The notes under the pieces were generated by a model. It saw only the letters and a program-made list of their open reading frames with translations. It was not told the DNA's origin and ran no database searches. From contig CANJLC010000002.1 of NCBI GenBank assembly GCA_947475445.1, forward strand, positions 1-64,000: a stretch of DNA of 64,000 nucleotides, read 5' to 3'. This DNA is from Alphaproteobacteria bacterium. Its GTDB lineage: Bacteria > Pseudomonadota > Alphaproteobacteria > Micropepsales > Micropepsaceae. The position numbers were made by a program, and so were the translations under genes. Of the stretch, positions 8,020-17,203 are shown one piece after another (positions within the stretch are counted from its first letter, which is position 1; every line of letters begins with the position of its first letter).

Positions 8020-8702
8020 AGACCAGGAAACCCGACGGCTCGGGACGCGGCGAAGTGCGCGTCAAGGTGAAGAAGAAAGGCGCGCTCAAGCAATCCTCGC
8101 GCGAATGGCTGGCCCGCCAGCTCAACGATCCGTATGTCCATGCCGCCAGATCCAAGGGCTATCGCAGCCGCGCCGCCTTCAAGCTGGTCGAGCTGAACGA
8201 GAAATTCCGCTTTTTGAAAAAAGGCGCGCGCATCCTGGATCTGGGCGCGGCGCCCGGCGGCTGGAGCCAGGTGGCGGCCAATGCCGGGGCCATCGTGGTG
8301 GGCGCCGATGTGCTGGAAATGGAAGCCTTGCCCGGCGTGATCTTCTTCCATGCCGATCTCACCGATGCTGAAACGCCCGGCCTTTTGAAAGACGCGCTGG
8401 GCGGGCCTGCCGATGTGGTGATGAGCGACATGGCCGCCCCCACCACCGGCCACCGCGAAACCGATCACATTCGCACCACCGCCCTGGTCGAGATCGCGCT
8501 GGAAGTGGCGGAAGATACGCTGCGGCCCGGCGGCATTTTCATCGCCAAGGTTTTCCAGGGCGGCGCCACCGGCACCCTGCTGGCGCGGATCAAGAAATCC
8601 TTCACCAAGGTCGCCCACGTCAAGCCGCCGGCCAGCCGCTCGGATTCGGTGGAGCTCTATATGGTGGCAGCGGGCTTCAAAGCGAAAAGCGCCCGCGGCT
8701 AA
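8016..8702 (+). CDS. rlmE: 23S rRNA (uridine-2552-2'-O)-methyltransferase RlmE/FtsJ
   Basis: The product is 228 residues. The SAM-binding motif LDLGAAPGGWSQVA lies near 69-82; SDMAAPTTGH carries the catalytic Asp, GIFIAKVFQGG the catalytic Lys, and SDSVELYMVA the Glu of the family's K-D-K-E tetrad. RlmE methylates the 2'-OH of U2552 in the A loop during late 50S assembly. A basic N-terminal extension of about 35 residues is present, as is common in alphaproteobacteria. The ATG at 8016 overlaps the ppx stop codon. Confidence 0.95.
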   Translation: MKTRKPDGSGRGEVRVKVKKKGALKQSSREWLARQLNDPYVHAARSKGYRSRAAFKLVELNEKFRFLKKGARILDLGAAPGGWSQVAANAGAIVVGADVLEMEALPGVIFFHADLTDAETPGLLKDALGGPADVVMSDMAAPTTGHRETDHIRTTALVEIALEVAEDTLRPGGIFIAKVFQGGATGTLLARIKKSFTKVAHVKPPASRSDSVELYMVAAGFKAKSARG

Positions 8703-8772
8703 TCGACGATATTCTTGTCTTGTCACGCCCACGCAGCGGGCGTCTGGCTAGCCAATGCCACAAAAATCCCCA

Positions 8773-8819
8773 TTGCCTTTGCCTTCATATTTCGTTATTT
8801 TACGAAATACAGAAATATG
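8773..8819 (+). promoter_or_regulatory. Promoter with overlapping operator dyads upstream of sdpR-like gene
   Basis: TTGCCT (8773-8778) and TATTTT (8796-8801) are spaced by 17 bases and make a plausible sigma-70 promoter. An 8-bp dyad TATTTCGT/ACGAAATA (8788-8795, 8802-8809) brackets the -10 box, and a second dyad CATATTTC/GAAATATG (8786-8793, 8812-8819) overlaps it. An ArsR-type protein is encoded 8 bases downstream, so autorepression is likely. Function is inferred from symmetry and position. Confidence 0.5.
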
Positions 8820-8826
8820 AGGTGCC

Positions 8827-9156
8827 ATGGGAGATATCTTCGAGGCATTGGCCAATCCCGCCCGCAGGCAGATTTTGGTGCTGCTGCGCAGGTCAGATTT
8901 GACCGCGGGGGAAATCGCAGAGCGTTTGCCGCTGGCCAAATCGTCTTTGTCGCAGCACTTCAACATCTTGAAGGCTTCCGATCTCATCCGTTCCACGCGC
9001 AGCGGCACCACCATCACTTACAGCCTCAATACCTCGGTCGTGGAAGAAGGCTTGATGGAATTCATGAGGCTTTTTAACCGGAGCGACAAGAAGCGGGAGG
9101 GAAAGTCATGGAAGGCAATTTCAGGATTAGCTGGATCATCTTCGCGGTCACGTTAG
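8827..9156 (+). CDS. ArsR-family winged-helix repressor, SdpR-like
   Basis: The product is 109 residues. It starts with the family pattern ALANPARRQIL, and the recognition helix region reads AKSSLSQHFNILKAS. It lacks the Cys/His metal sites of ArsR/SmtB, as do SdpR-type members. In Bacillus, SdpR represses its own operon with sdpI and is sequestered at the membrane by toxin-bound SdpI. The last 16 codons overlap the start of the next gene. The same pairing here strongly suggests a shared regulatory unit. Confidence 0.8.
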   Translation: MGDIFEALANPARRQILVLLRRSDLTAGEIAERLPLAKSSLSQHFNILKASDLIRSTRSGTTITYSLNTSVVEEGLMEFMRLFNRSDKKREGKSWKAISGLAGSSSRSR

Positions 9157-9857
9157 CCGCGACGCCAGTCGCTTTTTCGGTGATGGCGGGACGGCCGTGG
9201 GTGATCCTGTGGGTGCCGGTGTCGATGTTGATAGGATTGGGGGCGGCCTATGCCAGCCATCGCGCAAATCCAGACATGCGAATAACGCAATTTCGGGACG
9301 TTGTGCTGGTGGGTTCAACGACTGCCAAGGCGTTGATTGTTGCGCTGATAATCACAGCGTCCTTGAACCCGCTGCTCAAATCTCTTGTGACCAAAGAAAT
9401 ATTTGCGATTGCGGGACTTCTGATTATCGTCGCGGGAAATTACTTACCTAAGACGGCGCGCAGCGATGCCAGCGAATTGCCTTTTCCGTGGAACTGGCTT
9501 TTCAGCATCCCATGGGCGCTGCCGCTCAGCTATATGTTCGGCGTTCGCACGTGGTGGACCTTGCGCAGTGACCATGTCTGGAATCGCACTCAGCGTTTTG
9601 CCGGGAGGTTGTGGATGCTGGGCGGCCTGGGATATTTCATCACGCCTTGGCTATTTGCCGGTCCCGCCATGACCAAGTTCATGCTGACCGACCTAGCTGC
9701 CATGATTATGTTGCCAATCCTATATTCCTGGTGGATTTCGTCGTCTGATTACCATGACGGCATGGTTGGGATTGGCGAGACCGCTGCTAGTGACGACAGC
9801 TTTTTGGATTTTCTGTTCCTGCTGCCGCGCCGTCCAAGCAAAAACTCCGCCGGGTGA
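9108..9857 (+). CDS. SdpI-family membrane protein (immunity/signalling)
   Basis: The product is 249 residues with about seven predicted inner-membrane helices. The hallmark SdpI sequence is present: GNYLPKT at about 112-118, then FGVRTWWTLRSDHVW at about 145-159, which matches the conserved GIRTPWTL-x-D-x-VW of the family. SdpI protects against the SdpC toxin in Bacillus; no sdpC-like gene is visible here. The ATG is preceded by GGGAGG and lies inside the 3' end of the ArsR-type gene. The stop codon is within the loop of an intrinsic terminator. Confidence 0.8.
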   Translation: MEGNFRISWIIFAVTLAATPVAFSVMAGRPWVILWVPVSMLIGLGAAYASHRANPDMRITQFRDVVLVGSTTAKALIVALIITASLNPLLKSLVTKEIFAIAGLLIIVAGNYLPKTARSDASELPFPWNWLFSIPWALPLSYMFGVRTWWTLRSDHVWNRTQRFAGRLWMLGGLGYFITPWLFAGPAMTKFMLTDLAAMIMLPILYSWWISSSDYHDGMVGIGETAASDDSFLDFLFLLPRRPSKNSAG

Positions 9858-9870
9858 CCGGCGGAGTTTT
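9841..9870 (+). terminator. Rho-independent terminator of the sdpR-sdpI pair
   Basis: The hairpin AAAACTCCGCCGG-GTGA-CCGGCGGAGTTTT has 13-bp arms with a four-base loop and ends in a T run. The sdpI-like stop codon falls within the loop. The A run on the other side makes it potentially bidirectional, so it could also stop leftward transcripts. Confidence 0.9.
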
Positions 9871-9894
9871 CAACGATTGAACCCGTGTCACCGT

Positions 9895-10003
9895 TCACGG
9901 CGCAGATTTCAGGCTGATTGAACCGATGCCCGCCGCGACATTCAGGCCCTTGGAGCCTTCGACGCTGAGGGGCTGCAGGGCGATGGACGTATCAAAGCCG
10001 CCC
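9895..10003 (-). pseudogene. 3' remnant of a DUF992-type gene
   Basis: On the minus strand these bases encode about 35 residues, from GGFDTSIALQPLSVEG onward to SISLKSAP and a stop. They are nearly identical to the last 35 residues of the intact DUF992 gene at 12764-13246 (GGFDKSIALQ...SISLHNAP). The remnant has no start and ends abruptly next to the stop codon of the TauE gene at 10005. It marks a junction where the 5' part of a DUF992 copy was replaced by the persulfide module. Confidence 0.85.
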
Positions 10004-10004
10004 C

Positions 10005-10778
10005 TCAGCGCAATATCCCAGCGGACGATTTCCACAAGACAAAAGCGGCAACCAGGATCACTGCGGCCGCAAAACTTTTCGACAACACGCCGCGTTTTTC
10101 CGATAGGCGAACGGACAGTTTCACACCGGCCAACCCTCCAGCGATGCCGCCCAGGATAAAAATACCGGCCACCCGCCAGTCGACCAGCCCGGCCATGGCA
10201 TAGGTCGCGGCAGTTGTAAGGCCGAAGACACCGACCGAGACCAGTGACGATCCCACGGCATTAATGGTCGCCATGCCGCTGCCCAGCATGATGGCGGGCA
10301 CAATCAGGAAGCCCCCGCCAATGCCGAAAAAGCCCGACAGGAAACCCACGATCAGCCCTGTGCCCATGAGGCGAAGGGCAATGGTGCGGTCGATATGGAC
10401 CAGAGGGTCGCCAGCCGCAGCGCGACCGCCAAACATGCCTGCGGCGACCGCCACCATCACCAGCCCGAACAGGAACAGGAGATGCTGGCCGTCCACATGC
10501 CGGCCAAGGAATGCGCCCAGGGCGGCACCCGCAATTCCCGCAAGGGCAAACACGATAGCGCATGGCCATTTCACGGTTCCGGCATGTGCGTGCGAGATAA
10601 GGTTGGCGAAGGCATTGACCGACACGGCCAGTGCGCTGGTGCCGATGGCGACATGGGTGTCCCTGACACCCACCACGTAAACCAGCAGCGGCACCGCCAG
10701 AATCGAACCGCCCCCGCCCAGCAAACCGAGCGCGAATCCCACCAGGGAACCTGAACCGAAGGTAACCAGCTCGCCCAT
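10005..10778 (-). CDS. TauE/SafE-family anion exporter (sulfite/sulfur oxyanion)
   Basis: The product is 257 residues with seven or eight predicted membrane helices. The family repeat is visible twice: GFALGLLGGGGSILAVPLL near 14-32 and GFLSGFFGIGGGFLIVPAI in the second half. TauE/SafE proteins export sulfite or related C2-sulfonate products; beside a persulfide dioxygenase the likely cargo is sulfite. The ATG at 10778 overlaps the rhodanese stop (TGATG), so the two are coupled. The stop codon touches a DUF992 remnant. Confidence 0.85.
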   Translation of the reverse strand: MGELVTFGSGSLVGFALGLLGGGGSILAVPLLVYVVGVRDTHVAIGTSALAVSVNAFANLISHAHAGTVKWPCAIVFALAGIAGAALGAFLGRHVDGQHLLFLFGLVMVAVAAGMFGGRAAAGDPLVHIDRTIALRLMGTGLIVGFLSGFFGIGGGFLIVPAIMLGSGMATINAVGSSLVSVGVFGLTTAATYAMAGLVDWRVAGIFILGGIAGGLAGVKLSVRLSEKRGVLSKSFAAAVILVAAFVLWKSSAGILR

Positions 10779-11311
10779 CACGCGGACAGCCGGTTCCATG
10801 GCATCAGGCCCAATATTCTGGCCATGCCGCACCAGCCTGAGATGCCGGCAAAGACAAAGCCGCAGCCGACAAAGGCAGTCAGGCCCAGGAACAGCGGGGA
10901 CACAAGCCATGCCAGCAGGAGGCCGGCCAGGATCAGCAGGCCAGCGGTTATCTGGACCTGCCGCTGAAGTTCGATCGGCTTGGTGCGGTCGATGCTTGTG
11001 GAATAGCCGGCGGCCTTCCAGCCCGAAAGTCCCTCTTCCAGAATATATACTTCCGGCACAACGCAGCTGCGAAGGCGATCCGCATTGTCAGCGGTGCGCC
11101 TGCCGCCCTGGCAGTGGAAGATCAGCGCGGGCGTGTTCGCACCTCCTAGCGCCGACACGGCCCTTGCATCGAAGGTGGACAGCGGGTGCAGCTGCGCGCC
11201 GGGGATCGCCTCGCGCGCATGTTCCATCGGCTCGCGTATATCGACCAGAATGGCCGAGCCATTTGCCAGGCGGCGTTTTGCTTCCACGGGATTGATGGTG
11301 GCAAGGCTCAT
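10778..11311 (-). CDS. Rhodanese-domain membrane protein with DUF2892-like C-terminus
   Basis: The product is 177 residues. The rhodanese domain spans about 5-105, with FHCQGGRRT holding the active-site Cys that carries the persulfide. Two membrane helices follow at about 122-141 and 145-165, giving the DUF2892 hairpin seen in many sulfur-metabolism rhodaneses. It probably moves sulfane sulfur between persulfide and thiol acceptors at the inner membrane. The ATG at 11311 is 8 bases after AGAGG; an alternative ATG at 11317 overlaps the bigR stop. Order bigR-rhodanese-tauE suggests one transcript. Confidence 0.85.
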   Translation of the reverse strand: MSLATINPVEAKRRLANGSAILVDIREPMEHAREAIPGAQLHPLSTFDARAVSALGGANTPALIFHCQGGRRTADNADRLRSCVVPEVYILEEGLSGWKAAGYSTSIDRTKPIELQRQVQITAGLLILAGLLLAWLVSPLFLGLTAFVGCGFVFAGISGWCGMARILGLMPWNRLSA

Positions 11312-11316
11312 CGTCA

Positions 11317-11631
11317 TTACCTCTTGCAATAGATTTCGTGCAGCACATCCAGGATGCGGGCCGCATCGGGATTGGCGATGCGATAGAAAACCGACACGCC
11401 CTCACGGCGAGTTGCTACCAGCCCGCTTTCACGCAGTTTGCCCAGATGTTGCGACAACGCCGACTGGCTTAGGCCGGAACGTTCCACCAGTTCCCCGGCC
11501 AGACGCTCGCCTTCCACCAGGTCGCACAAGACGCCCAGCCGGGCTTCGTTGGACAGCGCAGCCAACATTGCGGCGGCCGAACCGGCGTGTTTGCGCATCG
11601 TTCTCAAATCTTTGGCCTTGGCCATGACCAT
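11317..11631 (-). CDS. bigR: BigR/YgaV-type ArsR repressor, persulfide-sensing
   Basis: The product is 104 residues with winged helix LSQSALSQHLGKLRESG near 54-70. Two cysteines, Cys36 (VLCDL) and Cys102 (IYCKR at the extreme C-terminus), match the pair that forms a disulfide or polysulfide bridge in BigR-type sensors and releases DNA. In Xylella and Agrobacterium BigR represses an operon with blh, a rhodanese-like protein and a sulfur exporter, the same set found here. It is divergent from blh across an operator at 11656-11675. Confidence 0.88.
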   Translation of the reverse strand: MVMAKAKDLRTMRKHAGSAAAMLAALSNEARLGVLCDLVEGERLAGELVERSGLSQSALSQHLGKLRESGLVATRREGVSVFYRIANPDAARILDVLHEIYCKR

Positions 11632-11650
11632 CAGCCCTTTCCTTTGGCTC

Positions 11651-11680
11651 TTGTAATATTAGATATGTCTAATATATATT
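11651..11680. promoter_or_regulatory. BigR operator and blh promoter
   Basis: A perfect dyad ATATTAGA-TATG-TCTAATAT lies at 11656-11675 between divergent bigR and blh. On the plus strand TTGTAA (11651-11656) and TATATT (11675-11680) are spaced by 18 bases, so the dyad would occupy the promoter spacer. The AT-rich palindrome resembles known BigR sites, which regulate both directions. Assignment to BigR is inference from position and family. Confidence 0.7.
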
Positions 11681-11702
11681 CAAGTGGCGACGGAGAAAAA
11701 CC

Positions 11703-12563
11703 ATGAAGCCCGCTATCCAGGCATTTTTCGACGAACAGACATTTACGGTCACCTATCTGGTGAGCGATCCGGTGGCGCAGCGGGGCGTCATAATAGACCC
11801 GGTGCTGGATTTCGACCCCAAATCGGCCCGAACGGCCACGCGATCTGCGGACCGGCTGCTCGCTGCGGTGAAGGAGGCCGGGCTTACGGTCGAATGGATA
11901 TTGGAAACCCATGCCCATGCCGACCATCTGTCCGCAGCGCCTTATCTCAAAACCATGACAGGCGCCAAAGTTGCGATTGGCGAACATATCAAGGACGTGC
12001 AAAAGGCCTTCGCGCCAATTTTCGATGCGAAAGATGTCACAGGCGACGGTGCCCAATTTGACCGGCTCCTGAAGGATGGAGAAACGCTGTCCGTTGGCGG
12101 ATTGGACATCGAAGTGATGTATACGCCGGGACATACACCCGCCTGTGTCAGCTACAGGATCGCGGACAATGTCTTTGTCGGCGACACCTTGTTCATGCCC
12201 GATTACGGCACGGCCAGGGCAGATTTCCCCGGTGGCGACGCCCGTGCATTGTATCGTTCAATCAGGCATATCCTGTCGCTTCCCACGGAAACCCATCTGT
12301 GGATGTGTCACGACTACAAGACGGCCGGCCGCGAAGATTATGCCTGGCATTCCACCGTGGGCGAAGAGCGGGCGCTGAACGTCCATATCCATGACGGGAT
12401 TGGCGAGGAGGCATTCGTGGCGATGCGGACAGCGCGCGACAAGACCCTGGAAATGCCGGTTCTTATTTTGCCATCGATCCAGGTAAACATTCGAGCAGGC
12501 CAGATGCCGCCCAAAGACATGAATGGAGAGGTCTATCTGAGGCTGCCCCTGAACAGGCTTTGA
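11703..12563 (+). CDS. blh: Persulfide dioxygenase, ETHE1/Blh-type MBL fold
   Basis: The product is 286 residues. The MBL motif THAHADHLS is at 69-77; further ligands are His144 (GHTP), Asp161 (VGDTLF) and His203 (CHDY). The GTARADFPGGDA stretch (169-180) is diagnostic of ETHE1-like enzymes, which bind one iron and oxidise glutathione persulfide to sulfite. No DUF442 or rhodanese domain is fused; the rhodanese is a separate gene in the divergent operon. The start is ATG at 11703 after CGGAGAAAAACC. Expression is expected to rise when BigR is oxidised by persulfide. Confidence 0.92.
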   Translation: MKPAIQAFFDEQTFTVTYLVSDPVAQRGVIIDPVLDFDPKSARTATRSADRLLAAVKEAGLTVEWILETHAHADHLSAAPYLKTMTGAKVAIGEHIKDVQKAFAPIFDAKDVTGDGAQFDRLLKDGETLSVGGLDIEVMYTPGHTPACVSYRIADNVFVGDTLFMPDYGTARADFPGGDARALYRSIRHILSLPTETHLWMCHDYKTAGREDYAWHSTVGEERALNVHIHDGIGEEAFVAMRTARDKTLEMPVLILPSIQVNIRAGQMPPKDMNGEVYLRLPLNRL

Positions 12564-12703
12564 GCGGGGTGGTTCAGGCAAGGTCGAAAAGGCTGCTCCC
12601 CAGAATTGGCAGCCGGCTGCCAATGTCCGCTTTGGGTCCAACGCGGGCTTTTGCTTCTCTACGCAAAGGGTTTGCCCATCGCTCAACGTAGGGCGCACAT
12701 GGC

Positions 12704-12738
12704 AAAAAGCGCCGCCGGATAAATCCGGCAGCGCTTTT
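12704..12738. terminator. Bidirectional terminator between blh and DUF992 gene
   Basis: AAAAGCGC and GCCGGAT (12705-12720) pair with ATCCGGC and GCGCTTTT (12723-12738), with one internal mismatch and a two-base loop. T runs flank both sides, so it can end both the rightward blh transcript and the leftward DUF992 transcript. Confidence 0.8.
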
Positions 12739-12763
12739 CACTACGATAGGGCAGTTTGACCGT

Positions 12764-14946
<2,183 letters not shown>

Positions 14947-14992
14947 CCTTCAGTCAGTTTGTCGTCCCTGAGATTGGGTTGATCAAACCGCG

Positions 14993-15304
14993 ATGAAAAA
15001 ATCCTGGCAAGCCAGAACGGTCTTTTGGGCAGCGATCACCGCGTCCTGTGGCTGGCTTCTTTTCACAATCCTATTCGCTTGGTCCGGGCTTCGAGTGCTT
15101 TCCTTCACCTCCGCCAAGTGGGGGTCAGCGCCTTCCGATATCTTTATTTCCGTTGTTCTGCTTGCCCAGTCGCTGCTCGTCTTTTGGTTGATTGTTAGAG
15201 CTATACGGCTGAGAGAGGTTGGACGATTTCCCTTTGTATTCGCGCGAGCGATATATCCGCTTCTTTTCGTTGTGTTAATTTATTTTGATGATGCTGCTAC
15301 GTAG
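14993..15304 (+). CDS. Small membrane protein of unknown function
   Basis: The product is 103 residues with three predicted membrane helices (about 10-32, 48-70 and 79-97) and a basic N-terminus (MKKSWQAR). I do not recognise the family. It lies between guaB and another unknown gene, 39 bases before the latter, and both have lower GC than guaB. Coding status rests on hydrophobic periodicity and absence of a competing frame. Confidence 0.55.
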   Translation: MKKSWQARTVFWAAITASCGWLLFTILFAWSGLRVLSFTSAKWGSAPSDIFISVVLLAQSLLVFWLIVRAIRLREVGRFPFVFARAIYPLLFVVLIYFDDAAT

Positions 15305-15343
15305 CGTCTTTACGGAAATTATTTGGCGCGGCAGGAGCTGCGA

Positions 15344-15724
15344 ATGCAGACCGCCTCTATTACATACAATTGCTTGGGATATAGAAGTGCCAAAGGGCGC
15401 CGCCTGCAGCTTGTGGAAAAGCGCCGTGGTGAAGAGTTGTCGGCATGGTCGGTGATTTGGCCGGATAAAAAGCCGATACAAACAGTAAGCTTTGAATATC
15501 GCACCGGCAGCGTTGGTGGGTCGCAAGGTATTAAATGGCAAGAAGCCAATGGCCGTTATATGATTGGATACATGTCCTTCAGTGATCTCGGTGGGGCATA
15601 CGGAAGTCCCGTCGGCATGTGGATAACAATTGCTGAGGGCAGTGCGCCGGTTCGTGAATGGACGCAGATTGACGGTTCACTAAATTTTGACTGCGCACCG
15701 GATCGGCGGAGCTACGCGGAATGA
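15344..15724 (+). CDS. Hypothetical protein, 126 residues
   Basis: I do not recognise this product. It starts MQTASITYNCLGYRSAKG, has alternating polar/hydrophobic stretches typical of a beta-rich soluble fold, and contains two cysteines. The ATG at 15344 is 8 bases after GGAG; a TTG at 15323 is also in frame. There is no signal peptide. It follows the small membrane-protein gene and is followed by a palindromic repeat. Its codon use is less GC-biased than the flanking core genes, so it may be a recent arrival. Confidence 0.5.
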   Translation: MQTASITYNCLGYRSAKGRRLQLVEKRRGEELSAWSVIWPDKKPIQTVSFEYRTGSVGGSQGIKWQEANGRYMIGYMSFSDLGGAYGSPVGMWITIAEGSAPVREWTQIDGSLNFDCAPDRRSYAE

Positions 15725-15745
15725 GCCGCCACCCGCTCTTCCGTC

Positions 15746-15768
15746 ATGGCCCGGTTCATCCGGGCCAT
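15746..15768. repeat. 9-5-9 palindromic repeat, copy 1
   Basis: ATGGCCCGG-TTCAT-CCGGGCCAT, a perfect 9-bp stem with a five-base loop in the gap between two convergent genes. Three other intergenic sites in the window have the same ATGG...CCAT, 9-5-9 design. Confidence 0.65.
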
Positions 15769-15799
15769 CCATACGGTCTGGCAATGCGGTAAGACAGGG

Positions 15800-17173
15800 C
15801 TAATTCCTCACATGCACCACGGCAAAGGCATCGCGATACTGGCGATGCCAGCCGGGCATGCGATCCATCATCTTGGTGGCAGGCCCCGGCGACAATAGCG
15901 TCCAGCCAATTCGGTATTTCGCCAATGTCGCGCCCAGCGCCAACGCATCGGGCTTCATCGCCGCGTCGTAACTTCCCAGGAAGGCGTCGCCATACATGTC
16001 GGTGCGGCCATCCACGAAAACCTTCACGCCGGAAAAAATCAGGTAACCGCCAAAGTCATAGGCATTCAAAACAGGCTGGGCCCGCACAGCGTCCGGCACC
16101 TGCGCCAGCGCCGTCATGGGCGTCACCGCATCATCGCCACGCCCCGTGGGAAGAAGCAGCCGCGCCGCCAGCAGCACCGCCAGCGCCGCCCAGCCCGCCG
16201 GCATCAGCCAGCCGGGCGCCAAGCCCCCGCCCGGCGGATGCTTGGGCCCCAGCGCCCGCGCCACGATCATGGCGGCCACGATGCCGAACAGCATCTGGTG
16301 GCGCGCATGCATCAGCGCCATGCCCGCCAGCCCGCCAATAATCAGTACACGGATTACAGACAGCCGCATCTGCCGCGTCGCACCCAGCCACACCAGCCCC
16401 GCCAGCGCGATCAGGAAAGGCGAAACCTCCGTCAGCCGGGTGGGCGCCCATTCGCCGATATTGTGGATGCTGCCCAGCAGCAGAAGCTGGAAGGGAAAGA
16501 CCAGCCCGTGAAGAAGCTGCGGCGTGAGGGTGGCGGCAATGACGGCGCCCAGCAGAAATGCGGCCCAATCTTTTATGACGCCACGATTTTCCAGCACCGC
16601 TTCCAGCGCGAAGGCGCAGGCCAGGGCCAGTCCGAATGCAAAGCTGCCATGCATATTCGCCCATAGCAGCATCACGCCCAGCAGTCCCCAGTGCGGCGCG
16701 CGCCGCTGGTCGCGCGCTTCCAGCAATCCAAAGGTCCACAAGGCGAGCAGCGGCAAAGCCAGCAGATGCGGCCGAGCCAAAAGACTGCCGGAAATGCAGG
16801 CCAGTCCCACCAGCGCCACCAGCAGCGTGGGCTTTCCGGTCTTGCCGCGCACATAATACGTGACGATGGCGCAAGTCGCGCCCATCGCGGCCCCGAACAG
16901 CAGATGCAGTCCCGTCCATCCGCCCAGGCGATACGCCAATGCCATGAGGATTTCCGACAGATACTCCTGCGCATCCCAGGGCTGTCCAAAGAAAGTGAAG
17001 GAAAACACATCGGCCTTGAGCACGGTCTGGTGATCGAGCATCCAGCCACCCGCAGCGATGTGCCACCAGCTGTCGCCGTCATGGAAAATCTGCGGCGCGA
17101 ACGCCGCCACGGCAAAACCGATCAGGCCCGCGAACAGGGCAAAGACGGGACGTTGTGGAATCGGGCCTCGCAT
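15800..17173 (-). CDS. Polytopic membrane protein, GT-C glycosyltransferase-like
   Basis: The product is 457 residues with about ten predicted membrane helices. The first periplasmic loop has HDGDSWWHIAAGGWMLDH (about 31-48), an acidic/aromatic loop reminiscent of the first-loop catalytic motif of GT-C lipid-linked sugar transferases. A soluble C-terminal part (about 365-457) includes GYLIFSGVKVFVDGRTDMYGD. Similar alphaproteobacterial proteins are annotated only as membrane or dolichyl-mannosyltransferase-like. Donor and acceptor are unknown. It is divergent from the RsmB-like gene with 30 bases between start codons. Confidence 0.65.
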   Translation of the reverse strand: MRGPIPQRPVFALFAGLIGFAVAAFAPQIFHDGDSWWHIAAGGWMLDHQTVLKADVFSFTFFGQPWDAQEYLSEILMALAYRLGGWTGLHLLFGAAMGATCAIVTYYVRGKTGKPTLLVALVGLACISGSLLARPHLLALPLLALWTFGLLEARDQRRAPHWGLLGVMLLWANMHGSFAFGLALACAFALEAVLENRGVIKDWAAFLLGAVIAATLTPQLLHGLVFPFQLLLLGSIHNIGEWAPTRLTEVSPFLIALAGLVWLGATRQMRLSVIRVLIIGGLAGMALMHARHQMLFGIVAAMIVARALGPKHPPGGGLAPGWLMPAGWAALAVLLAARLLLPTGRGDDAVTPMTALAQVPDAVRAQPVLNAYDFGGYLIFSGVKVFVDGRTDMYGDAFLGSYDAAMKPDALALGATLAKYRIGWTLLSPGPATKMMDRMPGWHRQYRDAFAVVHVRN

Positions 17174-17203
17174 CGGCGCAGCATAGCCTATAGAACGCGG
17201 TCC

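Noticed and set aside
11703-12563. The blh MBL protein as part of the same system as the MBL cassette at 865-3907
   Set aside because: It has persulfide dioxygenase signatures and its own BigR-linked operon; the shared fold is coincidental.
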